Source: Fervidobacterium_A thailandense
Lineage (GTDB): Bacteria > Thermotogota > Thermotogae > Thermotogales > Fervidobacteriaceae
Length of the DNA: 64,000 nucleotides
Strand: one strand, 5' to 3'
Assembly: GCF_041505935.1 (NCBI RefSeq)
Contig: NZ_CP140110.1
Shown: in pieces, positions 32,682 through 40,341 of the stretch
Layout of the letters: each line of letters begins with the position of its first letter
How positions within the stretch are numbered: the first letter of the stretch is position 1
The notes under the pieces: model-generated
Told to the model about the DNA's origin: nothing
The model's database searches: none
What the model saw: the letters and a program-made list of their open reading frames with translations, nothing else
Program-made: the position numbers and the translations under genes

Positions 32682-32687
32682 TATAAT
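32682..32687 (+). promoter_or_regulatory. -10 of the acetyltransferase-yqeH operon
   Basis: TATAAT preceded by ATGC, 35 nt before GTG 32723. The -35 (TTCAAC at 32659-32664) is weak. It would drive the long plus-strand run up to 40273. Confidence 0.5.
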
Positions 32688-32722
32688 TATTTTTGCAACG
32701 ATAGCTTTGAGAGGCGGTTTAC

Positions 32723-33337
32723 GTGGAGACGATCAGAAGAGCGGAGCCTTCGGATGCTGATGTAGTCGCAAGTTTAGTTCTCGAGACTGGGCAGAGGTTT
32801 TTGCCGCTTATATTCGGACCACATGTGAAGTTGATACTTGGAAAACTTATACGTATACCGGGCACGATACTCTACATCGACAACATCTACGTTTTGGAGG
32901 GAGAGGACCGTAAGGTCGTCGGTGCCATTGTAGCCTTTCCGGGCAAGACGATACGGAAGCGGTCCTTTAAAACGATGCTTACACTCTTCAGGATAATGGG
33001 TTTTGAGCTTTTTAAGAGACTTCCAAATATGATCCTGATTCTTTCAAGAAATAAAGTTAGGAACGACGAATTTTATATCTCGAACATCGCGGTCGATAAA
33101 TCACATAGGGGGAAGGGGTTCGGAAGCAAGTTGATGAAATTTGCCGAAAAATTAGCCTCGAATGTTGGAGCCAAGAGAATCGTGCTCGATGTTGAAAATA
33201 CCAACATAAATGCGATAGAACTTTATAAGAAGTTAGGTTACCGTGGCGTCACGACAAAGCGGGTTTATATTAAGGGTCAGAGGTTTGTCTTCATTCGAAT
33301 GGTTAAGGATGTTAAAAAGGAAACGGAGAAATCTTAA
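32723..33337 (+). CDS. GNAT-family N-acetyltransferase
   Basis: A 204-residue protein beginning with the usual strand IRRAEPSDADVVASLV. It has the acetyl-CoA-binding motif A ISNIAVDKSHRGKGFGSKLM (about 130-150) and motif B VENTNINAIELYKKLGY. The acceptor is unknown. GTG 32723 is the likely start, with a weak AGAGGCGG ribosome-binding site. It precedes yqeH by 34 nt. Confidence 0.85.
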   Translation: METIRRAEPSDADVVASLVLETGQRFLPLIFGPHVKLILGKLIRIPGTILYIDNIYVLEGEDRKVVGAIVAFPGKTIRKRSFKTMLTLFRIMGFELFKRLPNMILILSRNKVRNDEFYISNIAVDKSHRGKGFGSKLMKFAEKLASNVGAKRIVLDVENTNINAIELYKKLGYRGVTTKRVYIKGQRFVFIRMVKDVKKETEKS

Positions 33338-33371
33338 TTTTCATAATTTTGATTCCGGAGGCTGGAAGTTG

Positions 33372-34517
33372 ATGGGGGATTCGAAACGAGAATTGAGAAA
33401 AGAAATGGTTGAAACGTGTCCAGGTTGTGGTGCAAAAATCCAGTTTGAGCACCCCGGTAAGCCTGGTTTTATTCCACAGGATGTTTACCAGCGCAAATTG
33501 GACGCCGGTGAGGAAATCGTCTGCCAGAGATGCTTCAGGCTCAAGAATTACAAGATTCTCACGAGTGAAGCGGACGAAGAAGAGATTCAAAGGTTTTTAA
33601 GTGTCGCAATACGCGATTTCGAGAAGTTCGTTTACGTTTTCGACGTTTTCGATTTTGAAGGCACTTTTAGACCGGAGATTGTAAAGTTACTCGAACGCCA
33701 GGAAGTTGTGTTTGTCGCAAATAAGTTCGATACGCTGCCAAAGACGGTAAGTGGTTCACAACTGAAAAGCTGGCTTTTGGAAGTGATTGGTAAGAGTGTG
33801 GGAATCAGACCTTCTCAAATATTCATAACGAGCACGAAAAATGGTTACGGGCTGAGTAAATTGGGAGACTTTTTGTCCGGATGGGGAGGTAAGGCTCTAA
33901 TCCTCGGTGTTACGAACGTTGGGAAATCGTCTTTACTCCAGGTGATAACAAGCTCGAAGGTGACCGTTTCACCGTATCCGGGAACGACTATTGGATTGAT
34001 CGAGCACAGGATCGGAACGTTGAGATTGTTCGATACTCCTGGTATAATCGTAAGTGACAGACTTATAGATTTGTTCGATCCCCAGTGTCAGGCACAGATA
34101 CTCGCAAAAGGTGAAGTCTCGCGAAAGACCTTCAAACCATTCCCCGAAGAGGTTATATTCGTCGGAGGACTTGTGAAGATTCAATCTACGTTGGCCTCTC
34201 AACCCGATTTGCGCCCCATTTTCCAAATCTTTGCACCTGAACAGGTAACGTTCCATAAAACGAAAAACCCGGAATTCATCAACCATCCGGAAAAGCACTT
34301 TGGAAGACTACTCATACCCCCGTGCGGTCGGTTCGACGTTTCAAGGTTGAACTTCAAGCAGGTCGAAATAATCGTAAAAGAGGAAGAAGAGCTCAGCATC
34401 CCTGGACTCTGCTGGATAAACGTAAAAAGGGGGCCTGTTCGCTTTACCTTGAACGTACCGGAAAACGTTGAACCAAAGGTGAGACCGGCTTTAATGAAAC
34501 CGAAAAGGAAAGTTTAG
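33372..34517 (+). CDS. yqeH: YqeH-like circularly permuted GTPase
   Basis: About 381 residues. An N-terminal treble-clef zinc motif (CPGCGAKI with CQRC, about 15-60) is followed by a GTPase core in permuted order: ANKFDTLPK (G4) and ITSTKNGYGL (G5), then GVTNVGKSSLL (G1), PGTT (G2) and DTPG (G3). That order marks the YqeH group, involved in 30S ribosome assembly. The C-terminal region (about 230-381) has the YqeH-type extension. ATG 33372 or TTG 33369 follows GGAGG at 33357-33361. Confidence 0.92.
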   Translation: MGDSKRELRKEMVETCPGCGAKIQFEHPGKPGFIPQDVYQRKLDAGEEIVCQRCFRLKNYKILTSEADEEEIQRFLSVAIRDFEKFVYVFDVFDFEGTFRPEIVKLLERQEVVFVANKFDTLPKTVSGSQLKSWLLEVIGKSVGIRPSQIFITSTKNGYGLSKLGDFLSGWGGKALILGVTNVGKSSLLQVITSSKVTVSPYPGTTIGLIEHRIGTLRLFDTPGIIVSDRLIDLFDPQCQAQILAKGEVSRKTFKPFPEEVIFVGGLVKIQSTLASQPDLRPIFQIFAPEQVTFHKTKNPEFINHPEKHFGRLLIPPCGRFDVSRLNFKQVEIIVKEEEELSIPGLCWINVKRGPVRFTLNVPENVEPKVRPALMKPKRKV

Positions 34518-34568
34518 TGGAAGAAACAGAAAATCCCGACGAAATTTCAGAGAGGAGGAGTAAGATAT

Positions 34569-35156
34569 ATGGTGAAGAAACCGTTTCCGATCGTAGTTGG
34601 AGTGAGCAACAGGCACGTACACCTTTCGAGGGAGGATGTCGAAATACTCTTCGGTAAGGATTACCAGCTGACACCCATAAAGGACCTCGGTCAACCGGGA
34701 CAGTTCGCTTGCCAGGAGACGGTAACTATTGTTGGACCGAAAGGTTCTATCGAAAACGTTAGGGTGCTGGGTCCGGAAAGAAAGGAAACGCAAGTTGAAA
34801 TATCTCTCACGGATGCTTACAGGCTCGGTTTGAATCCACCGGTAAGGGACAGTGGAGATCTGGAAGGAACACCGGGGATAACGATAATCGGTCCCAAGGG
34901 ACAAGTCACAAAGGATAGGGGAGTAATCATTGCAAAAAGGCATATACACATGCACACAAGTGATGCCGAAAAGTTCGGAGTTAAGGACAAAGATATCGTG
35001 AAAGTGATCGTCGAAAAAGGTGATAGGAAGCTCATTTTCGATGACGTGCTCATTAGGGTCAGTGACAAATTTGCTCTCGAATTCCACGTAGATACGGACG
35101 AAGCGAACGCAGCGTTGTTAAAGACTGGGGATATTGTTTACATCGTGGACTTTTAA
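34569..35156 (+). CDS. pduL: PduL-type phosphate acyltransferase
   Basis: A 195-residue protein with two PduL barrel repeats. Motifs: VGVSNRHVHLSREDVE, LGQPGQFACQETVTIVGPKG, VIIAKRHIHMHTSDAEKFGV and FHVDTDEANAA, with the zinc-binding histidines. There is no N-terminal encapsulation peptide and no microcompartment genes are nearby, so it is probably a housekeeping phosphotransacetylase exchanging acetyl-CoA and acetyl-phosphate in fermentation. GAGGAGG precedes the ATG. Confidence 0.92.
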   Translation: MVKKPFPIVVGVSNRHVHLSREDVEILFGKDYQLTPIKDLGQPGQFACQETVTIVGPKGSIENVRVLGPERKETQVEISLTDAYRLGLNPPVRDSGDLEGTPGITIIGPKGQVTKDRGVIIAKRHIHMHTSDAEKFGVKDKDIVKVIVEKGDRKLIFDDVLIRVSDKFALEFHVDTDEANAALLKTGDIVYIVDF

Positions 35157-35195
35157 GCGATATTTAATTAACTTTGCCCGAGGTGAACACACCAA

Positions 35196-35384
35196 ATGGT
35201 AGTAAAATACGACTACAAGGTTTACGAGTTTAGCGAATCAATGAGAGGATACGAATTGTTGAAAAGGCTCGGTTTGAATCCGGAGGAGCACCTTATAATA
35301 GTCGACGGTGAACTCTACACGGAGGATAGGGTCATAAAGAAAGACAAGGAAGTTCAAATTGTTAAGGTCACAAGTAGTGGTTAA
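35196..35384 (+). CDS. ThiS/MoaD-like ubiquitin-fold protein without C-terminal Gly-Gly
   Basis: A 62-residue protein with the beta-grasp pattern of sulfur carriers: MVVKYDYKVYEFSES, ELLKRLGLNPEEHLIIVDGELYTED, KDKEVQIVKVTSSG. Functional ThiS and MoaD end in Gly-Gly; this one ends Ser-Ser-Gly. It may be a divergent carrier, one modified differently, or a protein that only keeps the fold. GAGG precedes the ATG. It lies 39 nt after the pduL-type gene, with no activating E1-like gene in the window. Confidence 0.72.
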   Translation: MVVKYDYKVYEFSESMRGYELLKRLGLNPEEHLIIVDGELYTEDRVIKKDKEVQIVKVTSSG

Positions 35385-35453
35385 ATTTTCCGTTGTTTTT
35401 CAAAAACAATTGTTCTGAGTACCACAAAAGGCTGTATCCAGGAGGTTACCAGG

Positions 35454-36635
35454 TTGCATCAGACTTTTGTTTACATTTTTCTCCTGAGTCTATCTATATT
35501 TCTCAACGTAGTGTTGGTTAGAAAGCTCATCTTACTCGGGCTTGAGAAGAAGAGGCTGGCATCGATCCTACTGAAATTCAAAGACCTCTCGTCAAGGTTT
35601 AGGGATATCGTCGTTCAGAGAGAAGAAGTCTTTTTGAGGACGGTGCTGAGCCTATCTAAGAACTTCATTGACGATGTAAAGAACGCGTATCTAGTTTACT
35701 TTCAAGGTGAAAAAGGTAAGGTAATAAGTCTTGAGGAGCCTTCAGCCGAAGTTGAGGTTTTTGTAAGGAAAGAGGACTTCAATTACGTTCCAGAAAGGGT
35801 CCACGTTATCGGCGGCCGGGATACCGTGAAAGTGCTCTCAAAACTTAAGCCTTCACTCTTTGTTCAAGCCGAGCTGGACAACATGAGCAATGGACATTCG
35901 AAGTACCTTGCCGTGTCTGACATACAGGTTGGCGGGGAGTTGAAAGCAAAATTGTTTCTGATTCGTGAACGTTCTTTCGACAAAGAAGAAATCGATCTTC
36001 TCAAAAGTCTATCGAGTTTGATAACATCCTTCGTGGCAACCCACAACTACATCAGTGCCCAAGGCAGATTTCAAAAAGACATGATCCTAACTATGACCCG
36101 CATTCTCGAGTACCACGACAAGTACACAAAAGGACACTCGAAAAACGTCGCAGCGGTTGCTTCACTCATCGCGGAACGCCTCGGGCTGAGTGACGAAATG
36201 ATTAGGAAAACTTACTGGGCCTCACTGCTTCACGATATCGGAAAGATAGTGATTCCGTCGCATATACTGAATAAGGAAGGAAAACTGACGATCGAAGAGT
36301 TCGAGGTCATCAAAAAGCATCCAGTTTATGGCCATGATTTCTTGACTACCTCCGAGGATTTGAAAGAACTTGCAAAGTACGTACTGCACCATCATGAGCG
36401 GTGGGATGGTAAAGGGTACCCAATGGGACTTTCCGGAGAGGATATACCACTGATCTCCAGGATCATATCGGTCGCCGACGCTTACGATGCGATGAGAAGT
36501 GACAGACCGTACCGAAGGGGATTACCACTTGAGGTTATTAGAAAAGAACTGATCGAGCATGCGGGAATGCAATTCGATCCTGAGATCGCAAAAGTTTTTG
36601 TAAAAATGATTGACAACGGAGAGGTAAAAAATTAA
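35454..36635 (+). CDS. Membrane-anchored HD-GYP phosphodiesterase
   Basis: A 393-residue protein. One N-terminal membrane helix (about 4-28) is followed by a helical linker and a GAF-like sensor domain (about 60-195). The HD-GYP domain (about 210-390) has HSKNVAAVASLIAERLGL, LLHDIGKIVIP, HPVYGHDFL, HHERWDGKGYP and DAYDAMRSDRPYR. All metal ligands and the GYP motif are present, so c-di-GMP hydrolysis is predicted. Start is TTG 35454 after AGGAGG. It may oppose the PAS-GGDEF cyclase encoded at 15609. Confidence 0.92.
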   Translation: MHQTFVYIFLLSLSIFLNVVLVRKLILLGLEKKRLASILLKFKDLSSRFRDIVVQREEVFLRTVLSLSKNFIDDVKNAYLVYFQGEKGKVISLEEPSAEVEVFVRKEDFNYVPERVHVIGGRDTVKVLSKLKPSLFVQAELDNMSNGHSKYLAVSDIQVGGELKAKLFLIRERSFDKEEIDLLKSLSSLITSFVATHNYISAQGRFQKDMILTMTRILEYHDKYTKGHSKNVAAVASLIAERLGLSDEMIRKTYWASLLHDIGKIVIPSHILNKEGKLTIEEFEVIKKHPVYGHDFLTTSEDLKELAKYVLHHHERWDGKGYPMGLSGEDIPLISRIISVADAYDAMRSDRPYRRGLPLEVIRKELIEHAGMQFDPEIAKVFVKMIDNGEVKN

Positions 36636-36654
36636 CAGTTAAAGGGGGAGTAGT

Positions 36655-37758
36655 ATGCTTAAGTTCACAGTTCAGAAGTCCGAACTGGAAGAAAAAATCT
36701 CGATAGCCTCGTCGGCAATAGGTTCTAGAACGGTTGATCCAATACTTCAATGTTTACTCTTCAAACCCGTTGGTGGAGTGTTGAGAATCCAGGCAACCGA
36801 CCTTCAAACGTCCGTTATCGCAAATGTCAAGATCGGTGAATACGAAGGTAACGACGCGTTTGCGGTGGATGCTGATCTGATAGACGATATAGTTAAAAAC
36901 CTACCTGAAGATGAGGTCCTTTTCGAGTATTCAAATGGTAAACTGACTATCAGGAGTGGTAAGTCCAAGTACAATCTATCCACAGTTTCCGAAGTTGAGA
37001 GGTTCCCATCGATCGAGTATGACGAAAGTGGAATAACGTTCTCGATAGACACCTCTATCCTCGAGGAAATGTTCGACAGGGTGAGCTTCTGTGCATCGAA
37101 CGAAAGTGCGATGAGAGCACTCAACGGTGTTTACTTCGAAGCTCACGGCGGATTTCTGAGGTTGGTGGCAAGTGATGGGTATCGTCTTGCCTTGGCCGAA
37201 CAGAAGTTAACTATCGACAGTGAGTTCGATTTCATACTGGCCCTCAAGAGTGTTCGTGAGATTGAAAAACTTCTTTCTTCCACCACCGAACCGGAGATCA
37301 AGATCACGTTTGATCACTCCACGGTGTCCTTCAACGCTGGTGACATTACGACCGTTGTGAGAGTGGTTGAAGAAACGTTCCCGGACTATAAACGTGTTTT
37401 GCCAAAAGCTTTTAAGACGCGTGTGATTTTGAACTCCGACGATTTTGCCGAAGCTCTCAAGAGGGTTATGGTCATAGCCAAGCGCGGTAACGAAAAGGTA
37501 CAGCTGAAAATCACCGACGATGTGATGGAACTTTCAAGCCAAAGCTCCGAGTACGGTGAAGCGGTGGAGTCGATCCCAATTACAAAGGATGGAGAGGATT
37601 TGGTTGTGAACTTCAATCCAAAGTTCCTGAGTGAGGCGATTAAACATATCGATGAAAAAGAAATAGAGTTCAACTTCGTCGATAACCTCAGTCCTCTCCA
37701 AATAAACCCACGTAACGTGGAGGGATATTTATACATTGTGCTGCCGGTGCGTGCATGA
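36655..37758 (+). CDS. dnaN: DNA polymerase III beta subunit (sliding clamp)
   Basis: A 367-residue protein of the normal length with three clamp repeats. Recognisable segments: MLKFTVQKSELEEKISIASSAI, SNESAMRALNGVYFE, LVASDGYRLALAEQ, and the C-terminal NPRNVEGYLYIVLPVRA with the usual hydrophobic end. GGGGGAG precedes the ATG. dnaA, recF and gyrB are not adjacent and no DnaA-box cluster is visible, so this is not an origin-type neighbourhood. Confidence 0.96.
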   Translation: MLKFTVQKSELEEKISIASSAIGSRTVDPILQCLLFKPVGGVLRIQATDLQTSVIANVKIGEYEGNDAFAVDADLIDDIVKNLPEDEVLFEYSNGKLTIRSGKSKYNLSTVSEVERFPSIEYDESGITFSIDTSILEEMFDRVSFCASNESAMRALNGVYFEAHGGFLRLVASDGYRLALAEQKLTIDSEFDFILALKSVREIEKLLSSTTEPEIKITFDHSTVSFNAGDITTVVRVVEETFPDYKRVLPKAFKTRVILNSDDFAEALKRVMVIAKRGNEKVQLKITDDVMELSSQSSEYGEAVESIPITKDGEDLVVNFNPKFLSEAIKHIDEKEIEFNFVDNLSPLQINPRNVEGYLYIVLPVRA

Positions 37759-37781
37759 GTTTAAGTGGGAGGCACTGAGGC

Positions 37782-38201
37782 TTGTTAAAACTATATAAAG
37801 TTGAGACCATAAGAAAAGGATTCACACTTATTGAGTTGCTTATTGTAATGTCCATTATCGGTGCCCTTTTGGCGGTCGCTGTTCCGTCCGGCCTGAACGC
37901 GGTTGCTCAGGCCAAGGCTGTGAATGTTGCAAGTAATTTCCGAACCTTACACCAGGTTGTAATGCAAATGCTAATGCTCGAACAAAACCCCCCGACAAGC
38001 GGTGATATCTTACAGTACCTGTTAGAAAAAGGTTATATCTCAACTAAACCGGCAGGGTTCACAATAACTTACAGTGGTTCGGATCGAGCTTACCTGATCA
38101 CATACCAAAGTCAAGACGTGAGTCCCAGTAAAGTTCTCGGACTTTATGGACCGATAAAGCTTGAAGGTGGGTACCTTGTCGTAAGGGTGGTCACGCAATG
38201 A
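37782..38201 (+). CDS. Type IV pilin/pseudopilin-like protein
   Basis: A 139-residue protein with the class III signal RKG-FTLIELLIVMSIIGALLAVAVP; prepilin peptidase would cut after Gly, leaving an N-terminal Phe and Glu at +5. The mature part (about 125 residues) is small, and no cysteine pair is present. Start is probably TTG 37782 after GGAGG. No other pilus gene is adjacent; partners and peptidase must be elsewhere. It overlaps the next gene by 4 nt. Confidence 0.88.
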   Translation: MLKLYKVETIRKGFTLIELLIVMSIIGALLAVAVPSGLNAVAQAKAVNVASNFRTLHQVVMQMLMLEQNPPTSGDILQYLLEKGYISTKPAGFTITYSGSDRAYLITYQSQDVSPSKVLGLYGPIKLEGGYLVVRVVTQ

Positions 38202-39073
38202 ACGGAACGTTCACGCTGGAGTTGAAGGAAATATCCAAGCACGTGAGGATAAATGGCACGGTGAACGTAGTGCTCAGTAATGTTTCTTGTTCTCTCAGCG
38301 GTAAACAAGTGGTGGGACTGATAGGCGAAAATGGGAGCGGCAAAAGTTCCCTGCTGAAGATCATAGCAACAGTGCTCAAACCAACAACAGGGAGTGTATT
38401 CTACAACGGTGAAAATGTCCTAAAAATTCTTGACCGATATCGCTTCCTTGTTTCCTACGTTTCCGAGTTGAACAAATTCATTGACGAACTGACTGTTCGC
38501 GAAAATCTGGAGTACTACTCTCTGCTATACAAGTCCACCATCAATCTACGCGATGTCGTGAAAAAAGTGGCATTGGAAAACGTGGTTGCAAAAAAGCCCG
38601 GACAACTCTCGAAAGGTTATAGGCAAAGACTTGCAATAGCCGTGGGGCTGTTGAAAGACTCGAAAATTTTCCTTCTCGACGAGCCGGCCGAAGGTCTTGA
38701 CACTGAAACAAAGCAAATAGTGAAAGGGATAGTGAACGAACTCAAAACAAAGGGTGCATTGGTTATCTACGTAACCCACGATGATGACGAACTTGAGGAT
38801 GTGTGTGATGCAATCATAATGCTAAAAAGTGGGCGTGTTTCCTTTTTCGGAACGGTGGACGATTTCTGGCGAAAGTACGGAAAATACTACCGTACCGTTT
38901 ATACGGAACCGGGAGAAGGTGTTAAAAGAAACAGGATAGTGAGTGTGGAAGAACTGAACGACTTGATGAAAACTCACAATATTACACATATCAGGCCTTT
39001 AGGCCTGAGAGAGATTGTGAACCTACAATTTGAGAATGGGAAAGAGGGTGTCAAACTTGATTCTGAAAGGTGA
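38198..39073 (+). CDS. ABC transporter ATP-binding protein (orphan)
   Basis: A 291-residue ATPase: Walker A GENGSGKSSLL (about 47-57), signature LSKGYRQRLAIAVGLL, Walker B IFLLDEPAEGLD and H-loop VTHDDDE. The last 70 residues are an extension of the kind seen in DrrA/CcmA-like exporters. No permease gene is adjacent. It is tied to the pilin-like gene by an ATGA overlap and to the following acetyltransferase by overlap. The substrate is unknown. Confidence 0.88.
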   Translation: MNGTFTLELKEISKHVRINGTVNVVLSNVSCSLSGKQVVGLIGENGSGKSSLLKIIATVLKPTTGSVFYNGENVLKILDRYRFLVSYVSELNKFIDELTVRENLEYYSLLYKSTINLRDVVKKVALENVVAKKPGQLSKGYRQRLAIAVGLLKDSKIFLLDEPAEGLDTETKQIVKGIVNELKTKGALVIYVTHDDDELEDVCDAIIMLKSGRVSFFGTVDDFWRKYGKYYRTVYTEPGEGVKRNRIVSVEELNDLMKTHNITHIRPLGLREIVNLQFENGKEGVKLDSER

Positions 39074-39587
39074 ACTGGTCACGTTGCGACCCATCGAAGT
39101 GGATGATGCAAAAGTATTGGTACCGCTGATAAACAGAGAAGAATTAAAAGAATATCTTAGTCTTGTTTATCCGCTTAACAACTTCCTTGAAGAGGAGTGG
39201 ATAAAGCGGAACGCGATTAACCAGAACAACATAGTTTTAGTAATCGAATTTGAAGGCAACGTAATAGGAACTGCAGGGTTTCACAGTATCGATTGGATTA
39301 ACAGGAGCGCCGAATACGGTATAGCCATTTACGATCCGAACTATTGGAACAGAGGTATCGGAACGGAAGTCACTATGCTCATGCTCAAATACGCGTTCGA
39401 ATATCTCAACTTAAACCGTGTTTGGCTGAGGGTGGTTGAGAGTAATCAAAGGGCTATCCACGTCTATGAAAAATGTGGCTTCATCAAGGAAGGCAAAGAG
39501 AGGCAGGCAAGGTATTACAGGGGACATTACTGGGATTTTGTGCGGATGAGTATACTTGCCGAAGAATATTGGCGTATCAGGAGGTGA
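39057..39587 (+). CDS. GNAT acetyltransferase, RimJ/RimL-like
   Basis: About 176 residues. Starts LILKGELVTLRPIEVDDAKVL, the typical RimJ/L opening, and has the acetyl-CoA motif YDPNYWNRGIGTEVTMLMLKYA and VVESNQRAIHVYEKCGFIKEG. Role: N-terminal or small-molecule acetylation, target unknown. The start is TTG 39057 with GAGGGTG upstream; GTG 39048 and TTG 39030 are in-frame alternatives. It overlaps the ABC gene by 17 nt and precedes the peptidase gene by 5 nt. Confidence 0.87.
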   Translation: MILKGELVTLRPIEVDDAKVLVPLINREELKEYLSLVYPLNNFLEEEWIKRNAINQNNIVLVIEFEGNVIGTAGFHSIDWINRSAEYGIAIYDPNYWNRGIGTEVTMLMLKYAFEYLNLNRVWLRVVESNQRAIHVYEKCGFIKEGKERQARYYRGHYWDFVRMSILAEEYWRIRR

Positions 39588-39592
39588 AAAAC

Positions 39593-40273
39593 ATGATGTT
39601 TTACGATCCCACGTTTGTGCTGCTGATACCCGCTCTCCTGCTGGCTTTGTGGGCTCAGATTATGGTTCAAAGTCGCTTCTCTGAGTACTCAAGAGTTAGG
39701 TCCAGAATCGGTATGACTGGTTCGGAACTCGCCCGATTTATTTTGGATGCCGCCGGATTGTACGATGTTCGCATCGAATACGTGCCCGGTACCTTGACGG
39801 ATCATTACGATCCGATCCACAAAGTAGTTAGGTTATCCCAGGCAACCTATAACAGCGATTCTATTGCAGCTCTCGGCGTGGTCGCGCATGAAATCGGTCA
39901 CGCGATCCAGCACGCAACTAAGTACGCTCCCATCGTTATCAGGAATGCAATAGCACCCATTGCACAATTTTCTTCGAACCTGGCGTGGGTATTTTTCATC
40001 ATAGGTATCATCACCGGTGCACTTGGCCTGGCAAAGTTTGGAATCCTTCTGTTTATCGCGGTGGTATTGTTCTCGATAATCACGTTACCGGTTGAATTTG
40101 ACGCCAGTAGGAGGGCTGTGAAAATCCTGGAGAGAAACCTGATGATGCCCAAAGAAGAGTTGAAAGGTGTCAAAGCCGTGCTCAGTGCCGCTGCTATGAC
40201 TTACGTAGCCGCAACGTTGATGTCGATCATGCAATTGCTCAGAATGGTTCTCATAGCAAGAAGCCGAGATTGA
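39593..40273 (+). CDS. YugP-type zinc metallopeptidase, membrane
   Basis: A 226-residue membrane protein. N-terminal helix (about 6-25), zinc-peptidase motif VVAHEIGHAIQHA (HExxH, about 103-115), two central helices (about 128-170), then PVEFDASRRAVKILE where the third metal ligand is expected, and a C-terminal helix. Known relatives (YugP, DUF-type neutral zinc peptidases) have the same layout. AGGAGGTGA precedes the double ATG. It closes the run; a terminator follows at 40294. Confidence 0.9.
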   Translation: MMFYDPTFVLLIPALLLALWAQIMVQSRFSEYSRVRSRIGMTGSELARFILDAAGLYDVRIEYVPGTLTDHYDPIHKVVRLSQATYNSDSIAALGVVAHEIGHAIQHATKYAPIVIRNAIAPIAQFSSNLAWVFFIIGIITGALGLAKFGILLFIAVVLFSIITLPVEFDASRRAVKILERNLMMPKEELKGVKAVLSAAAMTYVAATLMSIMQLLRMVLIARSRD

Positions 40274-40293
40274 AGGAAAATGAACAAAAAACA

Positions 40294-40330
40294 AAAGAGC
40301 CCGGGGATGTCTTCCCGGGCTCTTTAAATT
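40294..40330 (+). terminator. Bidirectional terminator between convergent operons
   Basis: Stem AAAGAGCCCGGG (40294-40305) pairs with CCCGGGCTCTTT (40314-40325). Plus-strand tail AAATTTTT; on the minus strand the tail is CTTTTGTTTTTTG. It serves both the yqeH-to-yugP run and the Omp-alpha-like gene. Confidence 0.94.
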
Positions 40331-40341
40331 TTTCAGCATCA

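Noticed and set aside
36655..37758. Replication origin near dnaN
   Set aside because: No dnaA, no cluster of DnaA boxes and no AT-rich unwinding region next to the gene.
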